The position numbers and the translations under genes are program-made. From contig NC_049564.1 of the NCBI RefSeq assembly GCF_013368755.1, positions 1,682,001 to 1,746,000 on the forward strand: a DNA stretch of 64,000 nt. Reading direction: 5' to 3'. The stretch is from Talaromyces rugulosus (taxonomy: Eukaryota; Ascomycota; Eurotiomycetes; Eurotiales; Trichocomaceae). Of the stretch, positions 21,677 through 33,612 are shown in pieces. The notes under the pieces are model-generated. The model did no database searches, was not told the origin of the DNA, and saw only the letters and a program-made list of their open reading frames with translations. How positions within the stretch are numbered: position 1 is the first letter of the stretch; the number at the start of each line of letters is the position of its first letter.

Positions 21677-22298
21677 CTAGACAAACAACTCCCCATCTTC
21701 ACCTTCACCTTCACCTTCACTGTCCGTTTCCCCCTCTTCACTGGGTAAGCGACGCGGAAACCATCCATAGCGGTGCATATCAATGTAATAATCCCCCATG
21801 GCATCCTGCGAGACTTCTACTCCCTCGTGCCTGAGCGCATCGGCCTGGCGCTGTGCACTCCCGGGGCCTCTATTATCCCTTAACATAAACATACAACAAA
21901 GGTAAAGTAATAAAAGGGGGAAAATACCGGTGAGAAATCGTCCCTTTGGAATTCACAACCCGCTGCCACGGCACATTATCATCGTGGAAATGATGATAAA
22001 TCTCACCGCGCTCATCGTGCTCGTCGTCTTGGTCGGCGGCATTTGTGCGGTTTGAGGGGAGGTGTTTGAGGCAGACGCCTACCTGGCGTGCTCTTTTGGC
22101 TGTTTTCATAACAAACATTCAATGTTATTCAATCAAGTACATCATTGATATTTATATATCGTGCAATAGAAGGGTCAACATACGGTATCCGAGGAGCGCG
22201 GCGATGTGGCCGTAGGTGGTCACGGAGCCGAGGGGTACTTCTTGGATGGCTTCGTAGACGGCGTTGAACCAGTGCTCTGCTTCGTCTGTGCGGGGCAT
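21677..22298 (-). CDS. atl1: alkyltransferase-like DNA repair protein Atl1
   Basis: Three exons (22298-22184, 22099-21928, 21878-21677; introns 84 and 49 bases) give 162 residues. The fold is the C-terminal domain of O6-alkylguanine-DNA alkyltransferase, shown by VPLGSVTTYGHIAALLGYP, RARQVGVCLKHLP and the NVPWQRVVN motif. The catalytic PCHR cysteine is replaced by Trp83 (PWQR), the signature of alkyltransferase-like proteins. These bind O6-alkylguanine without repairing it and hand it to nucleotide excision repair. A Ser-His-Arg then Gly-Pro-Gly-Ser follows, as in the family. The last 20 residues are an acidic Glu-Gly tail encoded by a hexamer repeat. It shares a 360-base divergent promoter with cwc26. 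Confidence 0.92.
21697..21720. repeat. (CTTCAC)4 microsatellite inside the atl1 coding end
   Basis: Four perfect hexamers lie in the last exon of atl1 and encode alternating Glu and Gly on the minus strand. Length changes would alter only the acidic tail in whole codons. Confidence 0.9.
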
Positions 22299-22658
22299 TT
22301 TATGAATTTTCAATTTCGATATTCAAATGTTGATGTTGATATTGATATTAATGTATGTCGTAGTGTTTATTGATATGTAAGCAATATATATCGCAAATGT
22401 CGATTGTCGATTGTTATCAGGGATATATTTGAAATGTTGTCAACTGTTCAATGTTGAGTAAAACAATGCAAGTAGTGCAGATGTGTTCATATTTTATCCG
22501 TAGCATTCCCACGCACATGTTTCAATGTTATGGAAGACATCCAATGTCATGTTAATACTGCCCTCGTATACACCCGCAACAACATTAATCCGCACCAACT
22601 TTATCTTCCTCCTCCACCATTTACCTCTAATATTCAACATCTTAAAAACAACAACAAA
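22299..22658. promoter_or_regulatory. shared divergent promoter of atl1 and cwc26
   Basis: These 360 AT-rich bases lie between opposite start codons. They contain several TGATATT-like repeats and no obvious TATA box at a standard distance. Confidence 0.55.
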
Positions 22659-23702
22659 ATGTCCCTCGCCGACTACCTCGCCAAAAACTACCTCACAGCC
22701 GACCCGCAACCCAACGACTCCCAACGACCCAAAAAGAAAAGAAAGAAGACGAAACATGTCGCAGAAGAAACTGGCGGCGGCGGCCTCATCATCGCCGACG
22801 ACGATCCGCCTTCTCTCCGCGCATCAGCTGCTGATATAAACCTCCTCGACGACGACGAAAACTCACCTTTTGTGTTAGGATCAGGAGCATCTCGCATATC
22901 GACAGAGTTTCGGAAAAAGAAAAAATCAGGCTGGAAAGTTGTTGGTGATGGTGGTGGTGGTGCTGGGGAAGACGAAGCAGATGCGATTCTCGCCTCGGCA
23001 GCTGCTGAAAGCGCAGAACGACAGCGGGCAGATCAAATGGACGATGCGCCAACGATAGAAGACGACGACGACGACGACAAAAACGGAGGTTTACGAATGG
23101 AATCAGGTGTGCGCGCAGGCCTCCAAACCGCCGCGCAGACTGCCGCCATGGTCGCCGTGCAAGAGCGCAAAAAGCGCGCCGAACTGGCAGCCTTCCAAAC
23201 CGCTCTCGCAAAGGAAGGCGGCGCAGCGCAAGAAACAATTTATCGAGATGCATCCGGGCGAATCATCAACGTCGCCATGAAGCGCGCCGAAGCCCGACGC
23301 GCCGAGGAAGAAGCCAAAGAAAAAGAAGAGCGCGCCAAAGAAGCCCTAATGGGCGATGTGCAGCGACAGCAGCGAGAATCTCGACGCCAGGAACTCGCCG
23401 AGGCACGCGCGATGCCGCTGGCGCGCACGGTCGAGGATGAGGATCTCAACGAGGAGTTGCGCGCGCAAGACCGGTGGAATGATCCGGCTGCCCAATTCTT
23501 GACAAGTAAGAAATCTGCGACGAGTAAGACGGGGAAGCCACTATACAAGGGTGGGTTTGCGCCAAATCGGTATGGCATACGGCCGGGTCATCGGTGGGAT
23601 GGAGTCGACCGCGCGAATGGGTTTGAGAAGGAGTGGTTTCAGGCTCGAGCGAGAAAGGAGCGGAGAGGGAATTTGGAGTATGAGTGGCAGATGGATGAGT
23701 GA
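22659..23702 (+). CDS. cwc26: pre-mRNA splicing factor Cwc26 (Bud13 family)
   Basis: This is a single exon of 347 residues from [12 protein letters not shown]. The frame extends 43 codons upstream (to 22530), but family proteins begin with this segment, so 22659 is chosen. A Lys-rich stretch follows ([10 protein letters not shown]), then acidic and Ala/Glu/Arg-rich coiled regions. The conserved Bud13 C-terminus contains [20 protein letters not shown], then GFEKEWF and a final YEWQMDE. Bud13/Cwc26 is part of the RES complex (with Snu17 and Pml1). It joins the activated spliceosome and supports splicing and retention of pre-mRNA, which fits a genome with many short introns. Confidence 0.95.
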   Translation: MSLADYLAKNYLTADPQPNDSQRPKKKRKKTKHVAEETGGGGLIIADDDPPSLRASAADINLLDDDENSPFVLGSGASRISTEFRKKKKSGWKVVGDGGGGAGEDEADAILASAAAESAERQRADQMDDAPTIEDDDDDDKNGGLRMESGVRAGLQTAAQTAAMVAVQERKKRAELAAFQTALAKEGGAAQETIYRDASGRIINVAMKRAEARRAEEEAKEKEERAKEALMGDVQRQQRESRRQELAEARAMPLARTVEDEDLNEELRAQDRWNDPAAQFLTSKKSATSKTGKPLYKGGFAPNRYGIRPGHRWDGVDRANGFEKEWFQARARKERRGNLEYEWQMDE

Positions 23703-24198
23703 TCTAGCTACATTCTGGTTTAAAAACAAACTGTACAAGTACATATTGCATTCGACGGCGTCTGATTTGTCTTAATCATATTGAATTCGTGACCAATAAT
23801 AATATAACCATTCAAACAACCCAAAGACTAACTAACAAAGAGGCAAAGATCTATCGTATCATAAGATTTTCATACCAACAGTTCAAGTACTCAAACCAAT
23901 GCATGCAAAATGAAACAGAAATAAATGAATGTGACTCGGCCGACGCATTGAAACAGACCTCCATCCCTCGTATTCGCAGTAGACCAATGAAAAAGCAAAG
24001 CTCCGGTAGGGCAGATATGAACATGATCAACATAAAACAAATAAGAAAAAAGTCGTAGCTGTAATCTTGTTCATCCTGATATATTATTTCGTAATCTTCG
24101 TTGACGACAAGTAGTGTGACGAACTCTAAAGGGTTGACGTACGAAGAAAGGAGGAAAGAAAAAATGATGCAATTTAAATGAGATGAGTATAATCGAAA
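23703..24198. other. spacer between convergent cwc26 and SR-kinase genes
   Basis: These 496 AT-rich bases should be the two 3' untranslated regions. No gene or repeat is recognised. Confidence 0.5.
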
Positions 24199-26190
<1,992 letters not shown>

Positions 26191-27058
26191 GATCCGGCCA
26201 GGAATTGGCGGGCACGGAGGATCGGTCGGGGGTGGTGTGCGAGAACTGGGAGAGGAGGAGAAAGATTGGGTGAGGGCGCGATGCCTGAAGAGCGGGGAGG
26301 GGAGCCGAGAGCGAGAGCGAGAACGAACACTATCAGTTGTTGTGTGCACACGGCAGGGCAGGCCAGCGAGGCGGACTCGGTGGAGGGCTTGATTGATCGA
26401 TCGCTCGGTGACTAGTGACTAGCCTGTGGTGGCTAGAGAGGGAGTGCAGAGGATTGTGTTCTGTTGTTCCTGTTGGTGTTCTTGTTCTTGTTCTTGTTCG
26501 CCACCGGGTTTGTCGAGCGAGCACAGCCAGAGCGGGGTGTTCGCCGGGGGGCCTGTGGGCAGCAACAGCCACGCAAAATCCGAGAATAAGCAGAAACAAT
26601 GAGGTGGATCAGTCCTGCAGGCAAGACGCGAGTTCGTTCTGTATCACAACCAGTCGGTTCGCAGGGGAGAAAGACGAGAACAGCGATGGCATCGCTTGGG
26701 AACGCCGGCGATCACGCTTGCTTTGGGCCATGGGCGGGCGCTTTGCGTGCTGATTGGCTGTGCAGGAATGCCCGCGAGCGTCTGCCGTATTGTATGTACA
26801 TTTATGTTGTATATTGTATATTTCTATGCTGTATTTATTAGGTGTGTTCACTTTTTATGATACTACGTGTAAAATGCAGAATGGACCGGGTGCGCTGTTC
26901 GGTGGTATATCCAAGTATGCCTCAGGCACCACTGCGTCATCGCCTCACCGCCAACAAACGCTCACGCTCCCTCGACAACTTCTCGACTTCCTCCTTTCAT
27001 CACTCCACACTCCATGGCCATGCTCTAACACCAGGACCGCAAGGCATGTCCTAGCACC
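26191..27058. other. divergent spacer with a TTCTTG microsatellite
   Basis: These 868 bases lie between the kinase and phosphoesterase start codons. They contain a TTGTTC hexamer run at about 26478-26500 and CT-rich segments, probably leader or promoter. The long plus-strand frame 26754-27572 is a shadow of the next gene. Confidence 0.5.
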
Positions 27059-28132
27059 ATGGCAAACCCCTTCATCGAGCGCCCGCTGGTCGACCGCCTG
27101 CTGGCCTCGCCGCTCGCCTTCTTCCTGCACCCCGTGTACATCATGCTGCTGCGTCTGCGCGGTGCGCCTCACACGCCGTCGCCCTCTGCGCGCCCCATTC
27201 GCATCGTGTGCATCTCCGACACACACACCCTCAAATGGACAGACGTGCCCGACGGCGATCTGCTGGTGCACGCCGGCGACCTGTGCAACGACGGCAGCGT
27301 GCGCGAGATCCAGGCCGCCGTCGACTGGCTCAAGACGCTGCCCCATGCCCACAAGGTTGTTATTGCTGGCAACCACGACAGCTACTTTGATCCGCGCTCG
27401 CGACTCGAAGAAGACCGCGACAAGACGCTCGCCAGCGTGTCGGCGTCGACCGCCTCGATCCACTCCATTGACGAGTTTGAGAGCCACCGCATCGACTGGG
27501 GCGACGACGACGATGAGCACAGAATCCACTACCTCCAGCACTCGTCCGTCCAACTGGCCTTCCCAGCTCTGACTTCAGCGCAGCGCGACCGCACGCTCAA
27601 TATCTACGGTGCGCCGCAGATCCCGACTCCCATGCCCATGGGCCCCGAACATGCATTCGCCTATCCGCCCGAGCAGGACGCCTGGACGGGCACTGTCCCC
27701 ATGGAGACCGATGTGCTGGTGACACACACACCACCGCACGCCCACCGCGATCTCGGCCCGGGGTTCAGCATCGGCTGTCCGTTTCTGCTCGCTGAGGTAT
27801 GGCGTGTGCGGCCCATCCTGCACGTCTTTGGCCATGTCCATTTCGCGTACGGCGCCGAGCCCGTGTTCTGGGATGAAGCCCAAAGAGCGTGGGAGCGGCT
27901 GTCGACCCGGCTGTCCAAGCGACGCTCGCGACTTGGGTTTCTTCACGACCTGATTAGTCCGCGGCTGTGGATTGAGGCTGGCAGGGTGCTGGTCTATGGA
28001 GTCACGGGCATCGTCTGGTCGCGCGTCTGGGGCGGCCAGATGAACCGGGGCAGTGGCTGGATGGTGAATGCAGCAGCCATGTATCGCGACTCGGGCGTGC
28101 TGAGGAACCCGCCGCAGGTCTTAACAATTTAA
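27059..28132 (+). CDS. calcineurin-like metallophosphoesterase (MPPED/UPF0046-like)
   Basis: This intronless frame encodes 357 residues. The N-terminal 35 residues are hydrophobic (ASPLAFFLHPVYIMLLRLRG) and could be a membrane anchor. The metal-binding set of the phosphoesterase fold is complete: ISDTH (Asp54, His56), HAGDLCNDG (Asp74), IAGNHD (Asn105, His106), THTPPH and HVFGHVHFAYG. The short fold without large inserts resembles MPPED1/2-type phosphodiesterases, which act on small phosphodiesters. The true substrate cannot be told. The C-terminal end (WSRVWGGQMNRGSGWMVNAA) is the usual family end. GC content and C-ending codon use are visibly higher than in the left third of the window. Confidence 0.88.
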   Translation: MANPFIERPLVDRLLASPLAFFLHPVYIMLLRLRGAPHTPSPSARPIRIVCISDTHTLKWTDVPDGDLLVHAGDLCNDGSVREIQAAVDWLKTLPHAHKVVIAGNHDSYFDPRSRLEEDRDKTLASVSASTASIHSIDEFESHRIDWGDDDDEHRIHYLQHSSVQLAFPALTSAQRDRTLNIYGAPQIPTPMPMGPEHAFAYPPEQDAWTGTVPMETDVLVTHTPPHAHRDLGPGFSIGCPFLLAEVWRVRPILHVFGHVHFAYGAEPVFWDEAQRAWERLSTRLSKRRSRLGFLHDLISPRLWIEAGRVLVYGVTGIVWSRVWGGQMNRGSGWMVNAAAMYRDSGVLRNPPQVLTI

Positions 28133-28268
28133 TTCTTCTTCTTCTACGGCGTTGATTTGGTGAATTCCATTGGATGGCATCTGTATATATATATTTCATA
28201 ATCACATAGCATCTATCATCGTACGGGTATCGTACAAAACCCTTTGAACAAGATAAAAAAAACAAAAA

Positions 28269-29889
28269 CTAAAGCTTCGACTTTTCAGCAAACCGCGGTG
28301 ACACCAGCGGATCATACACATTCAGCCCCAAAGTGTCTGAGGGCACACCGGCGTGATGTCCGGCTTGCAATCCCCTTGTGTCTAGCATGCTCGGATTGAG
28401 ATCGGCCACGCTGGACGCGCCAATCAAGCGCATATTCATCTCCATCTCGTCCTTGAGCAGCTGCATGGCGCGCTCAACACCGTCCTGACCATAGGCCGAC
28501 ATGGCATACAAAAACGGCCGTCCAATACCGACGCCCGTGGCGCCTAGACATAGGGCCTTGATGATATCCGTAGCACGCCGCACACCACCATCCACAAAGA
28601 TCTCAATCTTCTTCTCCCAGCCACGCTCGCGCAGGGCTGGCATCACCTCGGCCAGCACTTCAATACCGGACCGCGCGAAATCGAGCTGGCGTCCGCCGTG
28701 GTTCGACAGCACGACGCCCTGCACGCCGGCCTCGACAGCACGCAACACGTCTTCCACGCACTGCACGCCCTTGAGGATAATAGGCATTTTGGTAACGGAC
28801 TGGAACCAGGGGATATCCTTCCACGAGAGACTCGGGTCAATAAACGAGGAAATAGCGCGCGCCGCTCCCTGCGATCTATCCACGCTATCCCCGCCAGACG
28901 ACTGCACATTGGACCCAGCGTCGGAAAACTTGACGCGCATATCCTTTTCGCGACGGCCTAGTTGCGGCGCATCAACAGTGATGAACAAACCCTTACACCC
29001 ACGGCGTTCGGCATGCTCGACGATGCGTTTTGTGATGGATCGGTCCTTGTTGACATATAGTTGCAGCCATTGCACCTGGTCGCCCTGCTTGGCGTCGACG
29101 ATCTCGTCAAACGAGCACGAGGCGAGCGTTGGTATCATCTGGATGATATCGTGCTTGTGGGCAGCGCGCGTCAGCACCACTTCGCCCTCTGGGTTACCGA
29201 GTTTTCCGAGCGCGGTGGCTGTTACGTAGAACGGCATTGCGGTTTTGGCGCCCAGCATGGTGGTGGAGAAGTCGACTTTCTCGACGTCGACGAGAATGCG
29301 TGGCCGGAACCAGATTTTGTGAAAGGCTGAGTGGTTTTCTCTCATAGTCTATCATCGTTAGCTTGCATCTGATACGAAGGGAAAGAGGATACATACAATC
29401 TCGTCATCCGCACCGCTCGAGTAGTACGCCCACGCAGTGTTCTTCATGACCTGGCGCGCCACAGACTCAAAGTCGAGCAGGTTGTAGCATTGGGCGAGGG
29501 CCGGCATGTTCTTGACGCGCTCTTCGCGCTGTATCTCTAACGGGTCTTTGACCTTTTCGTCGTGCTGCACGGTGGCCATGTCGACCGGGCCCAAATGCTT
29601 CGAGGCATCGAGGTACTTGTCGAGGGTGTCGGGCGGGTGGATGGGCTCGAATTCCTCGGTGGCGTCTTTGCCGGCGTATTTGAGGATGATTTTGGGGCCG
29701 CCGGGGTGTTCTAAAGCAATCAGTGTGATTCTTTTATTCCTTCTTCTCATTCATATAAAAGTGTGAAGATGTTGAGGTGAAAGTACCAGGCAGAAAGTCG
29801 GTGACATCATAGGCCTTGCCGTGCACAATGACCCAGCACGAGTCCCTGGAGTTGTGTTGGGCGACCTGCTGGCCGGTGAGTTTGGCCAT
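28269..29889 (-). CDS. flavocytochrome b2-type L-lactate dehydrogenase with peroxisomal tail
   Basis: Three exons (29889-29787, 29710-29397, 29348-28269; introns 76 and 48 bases) give 498 residues. A cytochrome b5 heme domain comes first (SCWVIVHGKAYDVTDFLPG; EHPGGPK with heme His36 and a second His at about 59). An FMN-dependent alpha-hydroxyacid dehydrogenase follows, with YYSSGADDE, VTATALGKLG, FITVDAPQLGRREKD, the catalytic LSNHGGRQLD and FVDGGVRR. Family members oxidise L-lactate to pyruvate. Yeast Cyb2 has a mitochondrial presequence. This protein starts directly at MAKLTGQQVAQ and ends in the tripeptide SKL, a perfect PTS1 peroxisomal signal. An oxidase or dehydrogenase for another 2-hydroxyacid is possible. 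It faces a Rab gene. Confidence 0.9.
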
Positions 29890-30651
29890 TTTTTTTATCT
29901 TGTTCAAGGAATTGAGGAAATAATTGTAGAAGAGAAGAGAGAAAAAGGAAGCTGGGCCCATCAAATATGAATGCCATGCTCGGGGTAGCTGGGCGCGAGC
30001 CAACCGGGGGAGACTTCTCGGCCGACTAGTATCGCCTCGGCTACTTTGCTGCATACAGTAACTAGTATATAGATAATGTTAATGCATGGCCGTGGATTGG
30101 CTCCGGCCTGCCAATAATATCAAGCGATCTGGTCACTGTTCCAGCACTGGTTATTGGCTGCTGGCAGTGTATTTATGAACCTAGTGGCTTACTCGTGCTG
30201 ATGGCAACTCCAATCGGACTTGCGCCACGCGATCTGGTCTGGTTTGAAATGCGTCACTTGATCGGTGAGGCCGGAGAAAAATAGCAAATAAGAGACAACA
30301 AAGCCGAACAAAAAACACGGTGGCAAGAAAGGAAAGGGGAAAAAATAAAGTAGAAGAACAGCAGTGAATAATGATAAATAATAACAAAGAATTGATCTGG
30401 TGATCGGCAAACACAAACACGGTGACGGCACCGCTTAGTGAGCAGCAGCAGGCTCCCACTAACTCACTCACTGGCAAGGCTCGCATCAGCCTTCTTTTCT
30501 TCTTACCACTCCGTACATATTCCGCACATCCTATAAATACTGCTATCCCCAGGATTCGACTCTCCTGCACTCGCCTCAGGCTGGATAATGCATATTCGGC
30601 CCCGTGGTCTCTGTGCGGTCGCGTCCTTTGTCGCGACTCGGTAACCCCGCC
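29890..30651. other. divergent spacer upstream of the lactate dehydrogenase and Rab genes
   Basis: These 762 bases hold both promoters. No coding frame of note is seen. A pyrimidine-rich leader precedes the Rab start. Confidence 0.5.
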
Positions 30652-31577
30652 ATGAGCTCTTCGCTCGAGGCCAAGATTGTCGTGCTGGGCTCGCAAGGTA
30701 TTTTCATCTCCCTTTACCTCGCATATTGCTTGCAACTGACTGAAATAACTCAGGCGTCGGCAAAACATCGCTCGTCAACCGCTACGTCCGCAATGCCTTT
30801 GACCCGGCCACCACCACCTCGACCGTGGGCGCGTCGTTTGTCACCAAACGCGTCCAGGACAACACTTCAGACACCATCGTGCGCCTGCAGATCTGGGACA
30901 CCGCCGGCCAGGAGCGCTTTCGCAGCATCTCGCGCCTCTACTACCGCGGCGCCAACGCCTGCCTGCTTTGTTACGATATCACCGACGAACACAGCTTCAC
31001 CGAGATGACCGGCTGGCTGCAAGAACTGAAAAGCAACCTGGACGACGGGCCCCTGGTAATCCATGTTGTCGGCACAAAGTCGGATATTGTCGCCGTCGAC
31101 CCATCTCGCCGCAAGGTGCCCTTTGAGCGCACCATCGCCTACGTCGCCGAGCAGCTGTATCCAGCACAGGCGTCGACCCCGCCACCAACAGCCGGCTATG
31201 GCAGTATCGTGAACTCCTCCTCCGGCGGCGGCGGCGTGCAGAGCCCCGACAGCAAACGCAGCAGCGGGTTCTGGGGCCAGGATATCGGCTGGGACTGCTG
31301 CCATGAAATCAGCGCCAAGGACGGCGAGGGCGTCGACGAGGTCTTTCAAGTGATAGCCCGCAAACTGGTGGAGCAGCGCAACAAGACAGTGCAAAACAAT
31401 AACGTACAGACCGCCCAAATAAACACGCGTCCAGCCGAAGGAAATAATAATGGCAGCTTTCGCATTGGTTTGGGTGATAAACGACGCAGCTGGCTGGGCT
31501 TTCCGCCGGGCATGATTGCCTCTGAAGAAGTGTCCTCGCCTGCACAGCCGGGCAGGCAGCGCCGGCCTTGCTGTTGA
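30652..31577 (+). CDS. Rab family small GTPase with a long insert
   Basis: Two exons (30652-30697 and 30754-31577; intron 56 bases) give 289 residues, against about 200-220 for a usual Rab. The nucleotide motifs are present: GSQGVGKTS (P-loop), TVGASF (switch I Thr), WDTAGQERF (switch II) and EISAKDGEG (G5). The G4 motif reads TKSD instead of NKxD. Between G4 and G5 lies an insert of roughly 55-60 residues rich in Pro, Ser and Gly (NSSSGGGGVQSPDSKRSSG). The tail ends RRPCC, a double geranylgeranylation site. RFRSISRLYYRGA is Rab-type. I cannot assign it to a numbered subfamily; Rab5/21/22-like endosomal Rabs are the nearest look. Confidence 0.88.
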
Positions 31578-32604
31578 TCTTTTTTTTTTATATTATCTTC
31601 TGGATTTTTTGGTGCATTTGGATACAAGGTGTTTTTTTCTTTTACGATATCAACTGGGTCGGCATGTCTACTTTTGGTACGATGAGGTCGGCGTTGGATA
31701 GTTGCATGAATGTTTGTTTTAGTTTTGTATGAATGATACCTGCATTGTACCTAGCAATCATATATTTGTTTTCTTCCATATTCCATTCATCATATTCTAT
31801 TCATCCATATGCACAGTCTTCTATCGGCTATATCCCCGTTAGTCATCCGACTCCGCTTTCCCATCGCCCATAATCTGGTTTGGCCCGACGTCTTATCGCG
31901 CCGATCCTCCACCATGTCTGGTAACTGGGGGTTATTTCTGGCTCGGGCCTCTTTTTCTCTGCCTGTTGGAGAGTTCAGACCTGTCTGCCTCGTCATGGTC
32001 GCACGTGCCTGGCGCCGGCTGTCCCCATGACGCGACGCCGCATGAGCATCATCTGATGGCGATGCTATCAGCAAGCAGCAATCCATATCAGCCTGGCGCA
32101 GTCTGATTCAGCCTGCAAGCAGGCTAGAGCACCCCGCAGCATCTCTGCCAATGGCCTGCACCGTCACGGCCACAGGCACTCTTGTTTGTTCGCGATAAGA
32201 TAAGCCCGTTCGTCCCGTGGAACGCGATGGCGTCAACTGCCCTGACTTGACTTGAGAGTTGCGTCTTGTCTTTGTCGCCAGCTGCCGGGCTCACCCGCTC
32301 CTGTTTCACCATACCTTATAAATCCCCGCTTCTCTCTGCTCGTCTCTTCGTTCCTCAGACACAGACAGAGCTGTATTCTCGTTGCTGCAGCACTGCTCCG
32401 TCTTATCAGCCACGGCACTAACCGTATCCGGAAACCGACTCTCTAGTCATCGCCATCGCTCATCGTGACTCACCCAGCTGCGATATAAGCTGGTCTTGTC
32501 GGTTCAGTCTTTATATTCCTGCAACTACTCTTCATTCTCTTCCCCGTACGTCTGCTACGTTCACTACGCCAACTACGCCAACTACGTCTTCTACAACCAT
32601 CACC
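31578..32604 (+). promoter_or_regulatory. long upstream region of the next gene, with TATA-like element
   Basis: The 1027-base spacer contains TATAAA at 32317-32322, CT-rich leader sequence after it, and a short ACTACGCCA tandem repeat at about 32567-32590 just before the next start codon. No other gene is recognised. Confidence 0.45.
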
Positions 32605-33162
32605 ATGTCGCACCGCCACGCCCCCCTAAACGCCAAAGCCGAACCCAAGACCAAATGGACCGGTGATCTGGTACCTCACAACGACAACAGGTCACTTACT
32701 GTCCCTGTGACGCGACGCCAGATGGACATGTACTCCCGGGAGTGAGTTTGTACTGCTTCCTCTCATACTGATCATGTTTACTAACCAATGTCTCGCAGAA
32801 CTGCCCCAAAAAGAACCACCGCCAACACAGTCCGACGCGCTCGCAAAGACGCCAACAAGGGCTTTCGGCTTGAGGTCAGAGAAGCCATTTCCAGTGACTC
32901 GTCCGCCGACGAGACCACCATCCAGCACGAGGACACTGTGCCTGTGGTGGCCCTGGGTGATGAGGGATACTTTGCCTACGACGCCGGTGGCGAGAACGTG
33001 CTCTTGGCCGCTCTTTCCAACGCCGAGACCAAGTATGAGAACAAAGTGGTTGAGAACATCGTCAAAGAGTACGAACTCATCTCCCACGACGAGTACGCTG
33101 CCGGACTGGGTTATGCGGCTGATATCGACGATTTTGAGGTGATAGACCATCACTCTGTTTAA
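32605..33162 (+). CDS. small uncharacterised protein
   Basis: Two exons (32605-32741, 32799-33162) with a 57-base intron carrying a perfect TACTAAC branch site give 166 residues. The protein begins MSHRHAPLNAKAEPK and has a basic middle (KRTTANTVRRARKDANKGFR) and an acidic C-terminal half ending IDDFEVIDHHSV. There is no signal peptide, membrane segment or motif I know. The consensus splice sites and a promoter with a TATA-like element argue that it is a real, perhaps inducible, gene. It could be a lineage-specific protein of Eurotiomycetes. I cannot suggest a function. Confidence 0.7.
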
Positions 33163-33612
33163 TCTTGGTTTAACTTTTTTGTGTCTTTTTTCTGCGATAC
33201 CTTATGATGATAGATACCACGGTGATTGAGACGATACTATGTTTTTGTTATTTGCACATACGTTACATGTACATGATACTACAGGGGTCAAGAGAGGAGC
33301 CGGCGTTATTGTTCCTTGAAGATTTGAGCCTGTTTGAGACTGCGACTGAGACTGGACTGAGATTGAGACTGATATTCAGATTGATATGACTAGATTGATT
33401 TCACCAACATTTAATTTACATTAATATTGAACAGTAATATTATTGCGGGTAATAAATAGACAGTCTAGACTAACGTAGGGCTGCCGTTGTCGGGGCCACC
33501 GCCCGCGGATAGAGCCGGCCATTTGTTTACACCGCCCGCGGTGAACTCTCTCACCACCGACACCGAACTTGCGCTTTTTCTCCCCAGACACCCCACGCAC
33601 AATTCCTTCACA
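33163..33612. other. spacer
   Basis: These 450 AT-rich bases contain a degenerate TGAGACTGA-like repeat at about 33335-33370. No gene is recognised. Confidence 0.5.

Noticed and set aside
26754..27572. 272-residue plus-strand frame upstream of and overlapping the phosphoesterase gene
   Set aside because: It overlaps the true gene in another frame; Arg/Pro/Ser-rich composition is typical of a shadow in GC-rich coding DNA.
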